A stretch of 12,217 nucleotides of DNA from an uncultured Clostridia bacterium (GTDB lineage: Bacteria > Bacillota > Clostridia > Oscillospirales > Acutalibacteraceae), in assembly GCA_947628595.1 (NCBI GenBank), contig CANRAN010000028.1, positions 1-12,217 of the forward strand. Direction: 5' to 3'. The notes under the pieces were generated by a model that saw nothing but the letters and a program-made list of their open reading frames with translations, was not told where the DNA came from and searched no databases. The translations under genes were made by a program, and so were the position numbers. How positions within the stretch are numbered: position 1 is the first letter of the stretch; each line of letters starts with the position of its first letter. Shown piece after piece: positions 6,145 to 12,217 of this stretch.

Positions 6145-7165
6145 ACTCGGTCTTCTTAAAAAGCTGTGTACAGCCTGCGGAATATCAGGTGACGAGGGTG
6201 AAGTCAGGAGTATTATTCTCGATGAAATTCGTCCCTTTGCTGATGAAATTAATATTGACTCTATGGGTAATGTGATAGTATTCAAAAGGGGCAGGCAGAG
6301 GGCAGAAAAAAAAATTATGATTTCCGCACACATGGATGAGGTCGGCTTTATTGTAACAGATATACAGGATAACGGAACGCTGAAATTTGAATGTGTCGGG
6401 GGAATAAACGACAGTGCCGTTTTTGCAAAGCAGTTCTTTGTAGGAAAGAATAAAATTTCCGGTGTTGTATGCTCAAAGCCTCTCCATTTGACAGGTCCCG
6501 ACGAAAGGGGAAAAAATCCCCCCGTAAAAGAACTTTTCATAGATATAGGTGCAAAAAATAAGGAGGAAGCCGAAAGATATATACATCCCGGTGACAGTGT
6601 TGTATTTGACAGCCCGTATGAAAATAAATTCGGAAGAATAATAGGAAAGGCTATTGATGATCGTTTAGGCTGCCTTGTGCTTATAGATATGATAAAATCG
6701 GATTTGTTGTATGATATGTATTTTGTGTTTTGCGTACAGGAGGAGGTAGGACTCAGGGGTTCAACCTGTGCGGCATATACGGTTGCTCCTGATAGTGCGA
6801 TAGTAGTAGAGTCAACGACAGCGGCGGATCTCCCAAATGCTGAAAATGAAAAAAAGGTATGTATTGTGGGGGATGGTGCAGTCGTTTCCTTTATGGACAG
6901 GTCGACAATTTATGACAAGGAATATTATGCCCTTGCGTTGGATATTGCAAAGGAAAAAAATATTCCGGCACAGACAAAAACAATGATAGCCGGAGGAAAT
7001 GATGCGGGAGCGATACATCGTTCACGTAGCGGTGTTCGTACCATTGCTGTATCTGTTCCTTGCAGATATCTCCATTCATCAAGCAGTCTTATAAGCGAAA
7101 GTGACGCACAGGCGGTATATGAGCTTGTATATGCCCTTGCAGAAAATATTGCAGGAAACAAATGA
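6137..7165 (+). CDS. M42 family metallo-aminopeptidase (second of two)
   Basis: This 342-residue enzyme carries the canonical family signatures: His65 in SAHMDEVGF, Asp174 in AIDDRLGC, Glu202/Glu203 in VQEEVGLRG, Glu225 in VVES and His313 in YLHS. All five metal-binding and catalytic positions are therefore present. It is clearly diverged from its upstream neighbour, though the two align along their length. A strong purine-rich binding site (GGAGGGAGGG, about 6119-6129) sits inside the end of the first gene. The side-by-side order fits a mixed TET-like oligomer of two related subunits, as reported for archaeal M42 enzymes, but this is inference. The stop overlaps the next gene as ATGA. Confidence 0.95.
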   Translation: MLELGLLKKLCTACGISGDEGEVRSIILDEIRPFADEINIDSMGNVIVFKRGRQRAEKKIMISAHMDEVGFIVTDIQDNGTLKFECVGGINDSAVFAKQFFVGKNKISGVVCSKPLHLTGPDERGKNPPVKELFIDIGAKNKEEAERYIHPGDSVVFDSPYENKFGRIIGKAIDDRLGCLVLIDMIKSDLLYDMYFVFCVQEEVGLRGSTCAAYTVAPDSAIVVESTTAADLPNAENEKKVCIVGDGAVVSFMDRSTIYDKEYYALALDIAKEKNIPAQTKTMIAGGNDAGAIHRSRSGVRTIAVSVPCRYLHSSSSLISESDAQAVYELVYALAENIAGNK

Positions 7166-7938
7166 TTTATTATACAGACTGCAAGGACAAGGGAAAAATC
7201 ATAGAGGCTTTGAATTTATGCAATGGTTTAAATGGTGTATGCCATTGCAGGATATCAAGTCTTATGAACAGCTATGGGGATTATGAAGGGCTTGTTTCAC
7301 TTTGGATACAGTGTGATAAAAATAATTACCCGACTGCTGTCATTATAAAATACGGCGGTGATATGACTGTATCAATCGGAGAAAATGCCGATACTTGTGA
7401 AATAGGGGAGTTTATTATGCTTGTCGGTGCTGCAAGTGTTTTGAGTGAGAGAAAATTGTTTGACAGCAGTGAAAGAGGCATTATAATGCAATTAGCGAAA
7501 AAAAAGGTTGTTGATAATTGTAATAATAACCTTGCGGTTAATTTTTCCCCCAACCTTTCCGCCGTATATAAGCTTTTGGAGAGCTGTAACGGTAAAGGAT
7601 TTGAATCTCCTTCCTATGAGGATTTTATTCTTGACACATCACATAAGATCCGCCATTCCTGTGCGGAATGTTGTGCGATTGAATGTGATAATACAGTAAT
7701 ATCCTATGCAATGACAGCGGCTGTGACGGATGAATCGGCTGTAATCGGTGCAGTGTGTACACAACCAAAATATAGGGGACAGGGGTACGGTTCGGTATGT
7801 GTCCGCTCACTTATAGACAGACTTGGTAACAGGAAAATACTTATTATGAGAGCAAGCGGAGAAAACGAAAGCTTTTATAAAGGGCTTGGTTTTGAAAACT
7901 GCGGAGAATTTTATATATACAGACAGTCGGATATGTGA
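7162..7938 (+). CDS. Cysteine-rich GNAT family acetyltransferase
   Basis: The C-terminal part (about 155-258) is a GNAT acyl-CoA transferase domain: motif A reads VIGAVCTQPKYRGQGYG (194-210), with the RGQGYG pyrophosphate-binding loop, and FYKGLGF (238-244) is the usual motif B end. The acceptor substrate cannot be predicted. The N-terminal 150 residues match nothing I recognise and may be a degenerate second GNAT lobe. The protein has 15 cysteines in 258 residues, including CHC (27-29) and the cluster C167, C170, C171, C175. The ATG at 7162 shares an ATGA overlap with the upstream M42 stop, with AGGAAA just before it, so translation is probably coupled. The only longer alternative frame is a shadow of the same region. 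Confidence 0.85.
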   Translation: MIYYTDCKDKGKIIEALNLCNGLNGVCHCRISSLMNSYGDYEGLVSLWIQCDKNNYPTAVIIKYGGDMTVSIGENADTCEIGEFIMLVGAASVLSERKLFDSSERGIIMQLAKKKVVDNCNNNLAVNFSPNLSAVYKLLESCNGKGFESPSYEDFILDTSHKIRHSCAECCAIECDNTVISYAMTAAVTDESAVIGAVCTQPKYRGQGYGSVCVRSLIDRLGNRKILIMRASGENESFYKGLGFENCGEFYIYRQSDM

Positions 7939-7952
7939 GGAGAAAAAGGAAA

Positions 7953-9215
7953 ATGGAAAATATTTTTTTTGATATATCACCCGAAATAATTGAGTTCGGA
8001 AAAAAAGCTATGGAATCTGTGCAACCTTATTTTGGGGAAATAGATAAAATTACAGAATATAACCAGATGAAAATGCTCAAAGCCTTTCAGAATGCAAGGG
8101 TAAGCGAAAGCTGTTTTGCTGCTTCAACAGGTTATGGATATGGCGACAGGGGACGAGAGGCACTTGATGAGATCTTTGCCGAAGTGCTTGATACAGAGGA
8201 TGCCCTTGTACGCCATAATTTTGCAAGCGGTACGCATACTCTTACAGTTGCACTTTTCGGTGTGCTTCGTCCGGGAGATACCATGATATCGGTAACTGGA
8301 GTTCCGTATGATACACTAAGGGGAGTTATAGGTCTTGGAGAAAACCGTAACGGTTCGTTAAAGGAGTTCGGTATAAATTATGAGCAGGTTGATTTGCTTC
8401 CGAACGGGGGGATTGATTACGAGGGGATAAGACGTGCTGTAAAGCCCGATACAAAAATGGTATATATTCAGCGTTCAAGGGGTTATTCACTGCGCCCCAC
8501 ATTATTATTTGATGATATAAAAAAGATATCGGAACTTGCGAAAAGTATTGCACCGGATTGTATTGTAATGCTTGATAACTGCTATGGTGAATTTGTGGAG
8601 GAAAAAGCTCCCGGAAGTATTGTTGACCTTATGGCGGGCTCACTAATAAAGAATCCCGGCGGCGGAATTGCGCCAACAGGAGGATATATAGCCGGAAAGC
8701 ATATGCTTGTCGAGGCTTGCTCCTATCGGCTTACAACTCCGGGGACAGGAAAGGAGATAGGCTGCACCCTCGGTCAGAACAGGGAGCTTTTTATGGGTGC
8801 ATTCAGTGCGCCGCACGTTACGGGAGAAGCAGTGAAAACTGCTGTTTTTGCGGCTGCTCTGTTTGAGCTTTTAGGATATGATGTAACTCCGAAATATAAT
8901 GAAGTAAGGGGAGATATCATACAGACGGTACTTCTCGGGAGTGAGGAAAAGCTTATAAGCTTCTGTCAGGGTATACAGGCTGCCTCACCGATAGATTCTT
9001 TTGTTACACCGGAGCCGTGGGATATGCCCGGATATGACAGTAAGGTAATTATGGCGGCAGGTGCATTTACACTCGGTGCTTCCATTGAGCTTTCGGCGGA
9101 CGCACCCTTGCGTGAGCCGTTTGCAGTATGGATGCAGGGCGGACTCAATTTCCACAGCGGAAAGGTTGCAGTATTGCTTGCTGCCGAGAAAATGAAAAGA
9201 AGCGGCAAGGATTAA
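7953..9215 (+). CDS. PLP-dependent lyase of the YnbB / aluminium-resistance family
   Basis: A 420-residue aspartate-aminotransferase-fold enzyme of the group annotated as methionine gamma-lyase family or aluminium resistance protein (COG4100, YnbB). From the ATG at 7953, SGTH (92-95) binds cofactor phosphate, VMLDNCYGEF contains Asp208 contacting the PLP ring, and SLIKNPGGG holds the Schiff-base Lys233. The ending (WMQGGLNFHSGK) is also typical of the family. The true substrate is not settled, and the resistance name rests on old genetic work. I prefer ATG 7953 over the GTG at 7935, because GAGGAG (7937-7942) then lies ten bases ahead and the protein begins MENIFFDISPE. The gene follows the acetyltransferase by 14 bp. 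Confidence 0.93.
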   Translation: MENIFFDISPEIIEFGKKAMESVQPYFGEIDKITEYNQMKMLKAFQNARVSESCFAASTGYGYGDRGREALDEIFAEVLDTEDALVRHNFASGTHTLTVALFGVLRPGDTMISVTGVPYDTLRGVIGLGENRNGSLKEFGINYEQVDLLPNGGIDYEGIRRAVKPDTKMVYIQRSRGYSLRPTLLFDDIKKISELAKSIAPDCIVMLDNCYGEFVEEKAPGSIVDLMAGSLIKNPGGGIAPTGGYIAGKHMLVEACSYRLTTPGTGKEIGCTLGQNRELFMGAFSAPHVTGEAVKTAVFAAALFELLGYDVTPKYNEVRGDIIQTVLLGSEEKLISFCQGIQAASPIDSFVTPEPWDMPGYDSKVIMAAGAFTLGASIELSADAPLREPFAVWMQGGLNFHSGKVAVLLAAEKMKRSGKD

Positions 9216-9219
9216 AAAT

Positions 9220-10146
9220 ATGAACAAGGAAAAAAATAAATCTAAGGTCAATTACAGGCTTGAAATGACAAAAAGAATTAATATTGCCGCATATGCGGGC
9301 GTGTTTATACTTTTTGTGAATTTTATTGTGGGAATTATACTAAAGAAATACCTTTACGGGATTTCCTATACAGGCTATCTGCTTTTTCTTCTGTTAAATA
9401 CCTGTGTATCCATGCTGCCGTTTTTAGCAGTGTATCATATAAAGTGTGGTAAAATAAAAGAACTTTTGACAGTGCCAAAGGAGGAACGATGCAGCTTTTT
9501 AAGGTGCGTTGTTGTTGTAATTCTGGGATTTGGCTTATGCACAACAGCAAATTTTCTTACATCGCTCGTATCAACTTATATATTTAATATTGAAACAGGA
9601 ACGGCGGTAAATCAATATGTTACAGATATACCGAGTCTGTGTCTTGCTGTTTTAGCTGTGGGAATTGCCCCTGCTTTATGTGAGGAGCTGCTATTCCGTG
9701 GTTGTATTATAGGCTCACTCAAAAAGTATAATGTGCTCATGTCTGTTGTTATATCCTCTTTTATTTTTTCTCTGATACATTCAAACATAGGCGGAATGAT
9801 GTTTGCCTTTTTTTCGGGTATGGTACTCGGATTTGTAAGAATGTATACAGGATATTTTTCCGCTGCTGTTGCAGTTCATTTTATGAATAATGCCCTTGCA
9901 CTTGTATCTGCGGCAGTTGGAAATTTTGCGGGAGAAAATGCGGAGAATATTATATTTTATACAGTGGGAATTATCGGAATTATATTGACGCTGACGGCTT
10001 TCATTCTTATATTGACAAGAAAAATAAATCTTGATTGTATTTTTTTCGTAAAAGAATCAACTTCGGCTCAGTCATTAGAAAACATAGTAAGCAGCTGCGG
10101 TATGTTGCTCGTGTTTGTTTTATGTACTGTACTTATGGATATGTGA
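9220..10146 (+). CDS. CPBP (CAAX/Abi) family intramembrane metalloprotease
   Basis: A polytopic membrane protein of 308 residues with about seven to eight hydrophobic helices. It has all three motifs of the family: EELLFR with Glu155/Glu156 and Arg160, FSLIH with Phe183 and His187, and HFMNN with His220 and Asn224. These residues form the intramembrane metal site. Family members include eukaryotic Rce1-type prenyl proteases and bacterial proteins linked to bacteriocin maturation or immunity; the client here is unknown. It starts 4 bp after the PLP lyase stop, with AAGGA at 9207-9211 inside that gene. A final hydrophobic helix (about 290-306) follows a charged cytoplasmic stretch. Confidence 0.92.
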   Translation: MNKEKNKSKVNYRLEMTKRINIAAYAGVFILFVNFIVGIILKKYLYGISYTGYLLFLLLNTCVSMLPFLAVYHIKCGKIKELLTVPKEERCSFLRCVVVVILGFGLCTTANFLTSLVSTYIFNIETGTAVNQYVTDIPSLCLAVLAVGIAPALCEELLFRGCIIGSLKKYNVLMSVVISSFIFSLIHSNIGGMMFAFFSGMVLGFVRMYTGYFSAAVAVHFMNNALALVSAAVGNFAGENAENIIFYTVGIIGIILTLTAFILILTRKINLDCIFFVKESTSAQSLENIVSSCGMLLVFVLCTVLMDM

Positions 10147-10156
10147 GGAGCTTATA

Positions 10157-10624
10157 ATGACCACGGACGAAAAATTTATGTATCTCGCCATTGAGCAGGC
10201 AAAAAAAGCATATGAAATAGATGAGGTGCCTATTGGTGCTGTCGTTATAAAGGACGGAGAGATTGTAGGTTCAGGCTATAACAGACGTGAAACGGGTAAA
10301 AATGCATTATACCACGCCGAGCTTACAGCGATAGACGAGGCTTGTCGAAGGCTCGGGGGTTGGAGGCTGTGGCAGTGCGAATTATATGTGACGCTTGAGC
10401 CATGCCCGATGTGCGCCGGAGCAATAATCAATTCAAGGCTCAGACGTATAGTCTATGGCTGCGAGGATAATAAGTCGGGTTCGGTGAAATCTGTTGTAAA
10501 TCTGTTTGAGTTGCCGTATAATCATAAGCCTGAATATATCGGTGGAATTCTGTCTGATGAATGTTCAAATCTGTTGTCTGATTTTTTCAGGGAGCTGAGA
10601 GAACGCAAGAAAATAAATAAGTAG
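10157..10624 (+). CDS. tadA: tRNA-specific adenosine deaminase TadA
   Basis: Cytoplasmic zinc enzyme that converts adenosine 34 to inosine in the anticodon of tRNA-Arg(ACG). It has 155 residues, the normal size. The zinc ligands and catalytic residues are clear: His53 and Glu55 in YHAELTAID, and Cys83 and Cys86 in EPCPMCAGA. The N-terminal EVPIGAVV (23-30) and the C-terminal helix end FFRELRERKK are typical. The start is the ATG at 10157 with GAGGAG (10145-10150) six bases ahead; an upstream in-frame start at 10115 would lie inside the CPBP gene and is unlikely. It begins 10 bp after the protease stop. Confidence 0.97.
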   Translation: MTTDEKFMYLAIEQAKKAYEIDEVPIGAVVIKDGEIVGSGYNRRETGKNALYHAELTAIDEACRRLGGWRLWQCELYVTLEPCPMCAGAIINSRLRRIVYGCEDNKSGSVKSVVNLFELPYNHKPEYIGGILSDECSNLLSDFFRELRERKKINK

Positions 10625-10647
10625 GCTTATACGAGGGGAGGATGATT

Positions 10648-11832
10648 ATGAAAAGGTTTATGGTGCTGATGCTTACGGCTGCCTTTGCAATTTCGGTGGC
10701 TGCGTGCAAAAATAATGATAATGGTGAGGACAGCACAGAGGAAAGTATTGTTGCGGAAAGCCCCGTCATTGAAGAAAGCCCGAAATCTTCATGGGAGGAA
10801 TCTGTGGAAAAATCAGAACCAAGTGAAACTGAATCATCGGCTGAGGTAAGTAAGATAAGCTCTGCGGACGTTGAAAAGACACTTGAGGTATATGAAAACT
10901 TCTCTAAAAAGTACCACAATACAGATTTATGGGACAGTATAAAATGCTATGGAAGATTTAAAAAGGATTCCGAAGACGGATACTATAAAAAAGGCGATTT
11001 GGTAAGAATAATCGGAAAGTATGAGGATAAGTCCTCTGCAATAATATATACCGATTCGGGAGGGGTTAATTTTGAGAAAGCCGATATTATAGAATTTCTT
11101 CCGAAGGATTATGCCGTCAAGGAGAGCGATAGACTTATAGGTACTCCTAACCTTCCCGCTTCACAGGTGCTTGAGGATACATATGTCGATGTGTACAGGG
11201 AAAATTATGGATTGCCATGTCTTTCACCGAAGAATGAATATTATGAGGATTACGGAAATTCTCTTGATGTTGTATATGATAAAAAAATGATAGTAAGGTA
11301 CGGAAAGCTTCTCAAAGGTTTGACCGTATATTCTTCTGACAGCGATGCGGTTAAGCAGGCAAATATTCCCGCGGGATCATATGTCGGACTATTATCATAC
11401 AGCTACGGTCAGGGCTTTGGTATGTTCAGCGTATATAATGACGGCAGTTCATATACAATCCCGGAATACATAAATGATAATCCCGAAAATAAGTATATTG
11501 AGGTAATGTCAGAAGACTTTGAGCCGCCTAAGAACAGTAAAGTTTACGGTCTTGAGGATAAAACAAAGATACTTTCCCACGCAACTGTTGAACCTGTAAA
11601 AGTTTACAATGATACAGCTATAAAAACTGTAACGCCGATAAGTACAATTTATATATCTCTCACCGACAGCGAAAATGCAGTTTACAATATTCTGAAGGGA
11701 GAAAAGCTTTCGGTTGTTGCGGAGGAAGAGGATATATATACCTGTATCTATGAGAACAAATGCTTCAAAATATCAAAAAATATGGTAAAGGATTATGTTG
11801 AAGAAAAGAGTCAGGTATCCCGGGAAAATTAA
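10648..11832 (+). CDS. Secreted lipoprotein of unknown function, possible SH3-like repeats
   Basis: The product has 394 residues and a lipoprotein signal peptide with lipobox VAAC (17-20), so it should be tethered to the outer face of the membrane. A Ser/Glu-rich linker follows (about 21-75). The rest I do not recognise. Two segments look alike, each starting with a KG turn followed by short beta strands and ending near KDY: about 114-155 (KKGDLVRIIGKYED) and about 345-385 (LKGEKLSVVAEEED). They could be SH3-like modules, but this is tentative. I chose ATG 10648 over ATG 10642, because the strong site GAGGGGAGG (10633-10641) directly abuts 10642 and is properly spaced for 10648. It follows tadA by 23 bp. 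No clear terminator follows. Confidence 0.85.
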   Translation: MKRFMVLMLTAAFAISVAACKNNDNGEDSTEESIVAESPVIEESPKSSWEESVEKSEPSETESSAEVSKISSADVEKTLEVYENFSKKYHNTDLWDSIKCYGRFKKDSEDGYYKKGDLVRIIGKYEDKSSAIIYTDSGGVNFEKADIIEFLPKDYAVKESDRLIGTPNLPASQVLEDTYVDVYRENYGLPCLSPKNEYYEDYGNSLDVVYDKKMIVRYGKLLKGLTVYSSDSDAVKQANIPAGSYVGLLSYSYGQGFGMFSVYNDGSSYTIPEYINDNPENKYIEVMSEDFEPPKNSKVYGLEDKTKILSHATVEPVKVYNDTAIKTVTPISTIYISLTDSENAVYNILKGEKLSVVAEEEDIYTCIYENKCFKISKNMVKDYVEEKSQVSREN

Positions 11833-11901
11833 TACGTTAACAAATTGTAAATGGTTTGACATATATTCACGCTTATGCGGGGTAAAAATTTAAAATTATG
11901 C

Positions 11902-11930
11902 TTGAAAAACAGGAATAATTATGGTATAAT
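11902..11930 (+). promoter_or_regulatory. rplS: Extended -10 promoter for rplS
   Basis: The -35 box TTGAAA (11902-11907) and the perfect -10 box TATAAT (11925-11930) are 17 bp apart. TG at 11922-11923 is placed one base before the -10 box, which makes it an extended -10 promoter. Strength of this kind fits a ribosomal protein gene. Transcription would start near 11937. Confidence 0.85.
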
Positions 11931-11936
11931 ATTCAA

Positions 11937-12053
11937 GTCTTTGGATACCGTCACTTGTGATGGGCTTCATTGCATGGCTTAGAGCCGTACTTTGAAACGG
12001 ACAGTCCTCTGCGGCTCGCCGCAAGAATGTCTATAATAACAGGAGGAATAAGA
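11937..12053 (+). promoter_or_regulatory. rplS: Folded 5' leader of rplS, candidate L19 leader
   Basis: The leader of about 117 nt can form several local stems: CCGTCA/TGATGG (11948-11953/11958-11963), GGCT/AGCC (11976-11979/11983-11986), CCGT/ACGG (11985-11988/11997-12000) and TGCGG/CCGCA (12010-12014/12019-12023). GACA (12000-12003) can enclose the last stem by pairing with TGTC (12028-12031). Some of these are mutually exclusive, as expected of a switch. Ribosomal protein L19 leaders are known in Firmicutes and are thought to be autoregulatory. Whether this one belongs to that family needs a covariance search. Confidence 0.5.
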
Positions 12054-12217
12054 ATGGACGCACTTAAAACTATTGCACAGGCTTCTGTAAAAGCAGAAAA
12101 GCCGAAGTTTGCAGTTGGTGACACTGTACGCGTAAGCGTGAATATCCGCGAGGGTGACAGAGAAAGAATTCAGATGTTTGAGGGAACAGTTATTGCCAAA
12201 AGGGGAAGCGGGGTTGC
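12054..12217 (+). CDS. rplS: 50S ribosomal protein L19, 3' end outside the window
   Basis: The visible 54 residues match the N-terminus of bacterial L19: the helix MDALKTIAQ, then PKFAVGDTVRV (17-27), IREGDRERIQ (31-40) and FEGTVIAKRGSGV (42-54). L19 lies at the 30S/50S interface of the ribosome. The start is an ATG with a perfect AGGAGG (12041-12046) seven bases ahead. The gene runs off the window. It has its own promoter and leader but could also receive read-through from the upstream operon, since no terminator is seen between them. Confidence 0.97.
   Translation, partial: MDALKTIAQASVKAEKPKFAVGDTVRVSVNIREGDRERIQMFEGTVIAKRGSGV

Noticed and set aside
6106..6540. 144-codon minus-strand frame
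   Set aside because: Antisense to the start of the second M42 gene, with no recognisable domain or start signal.
11856..11861. TTGACA as a second promoter for rplS
   Set aside because: No acceptable -10 box lies 16-18 bp downstream; the extended -10 promoter at 11902-11930 is far better.
1..12217. CRISPR arrays, tRNA genes, transposases, toxin-antitoxin pairs or phage genes
   Set aside because: Looked for and not seen. There is no regularly spaced repeat set, no cloverleaf with a GTTCGA-type arm outside genes, and every sizeable frame has an ordinary assignment or is a shadow.

Overview
The window reads as low-to-moderate GC Firmicutes chromosome, most likely a gut Clostridia of the Ruminococcus/Oscillospiraceae type. 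Support comes from strong AGGAGG-type ribosome binding sites, sigma-A promoters close to TTGACA-N17-TATAAT, class D sortases, papain-type lipoproteins and tandem M42 aminopeptidases. The placement is inferred from gene content and style, not from a marker match. Every supported gene lies on the + strand.

Layout. (1) 1-2579 is a surface-protein-processing locus: the 3' part of a class D sortase, a four-helix membrane protein of unknown function, a clear rho-independent terminator, then a second, closely related class D sortase with its own near-consensus promoter and a long, apparently folded leader. (2) 2580-2917 is non-coding. Most of it (2580-2848) is bounded by complementary ends that could form a long imperfect helix, with a perfect 10-bp GNRA-capped hairpin inside. 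Its right edge overlaps the -35 box of the next promoter. (3) 2918-11832 is a closely spaced, apparently single operon: murD, a decayed papain-type lipoprotein, two M42 metallopeptidases, a cysteine-rich GNAT acetyltransferase, a PLP-dependent YnbB/aluminium-resistance-family lyase, a CPBP intramembrane protease, tadA and a lipoprotein of unknown function. Gaps run from overlaps of 4-8 bp to about 43 bp. (4) 11833-12217 holds an extended -10 promoter, a folded leader and the start of rplS (ribosomal protein L19), which runs off the end.

How the genes fit together. The left part is about the cell envelope: sortases join secreted proteins to the wall, and MurD makes a peptidoglycan precursor. 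No LPXTG-type substrate is visible, so the sortase clients must lie elsewhere. The long operon mixes housekeeping functions (MurD, TadA) with peptide and amino-acid turnover (M42 pair, PLP lyase); I see no obvious single pathway. No defence system, CRISPR array, tRNA or transposase gene is visible. The most unusual items are the inverted-repeat element before murD, the folded leader of the second sortase, the sortase/membrane-protein/sortase arrangement and the collapsed C1 peptidase gene.
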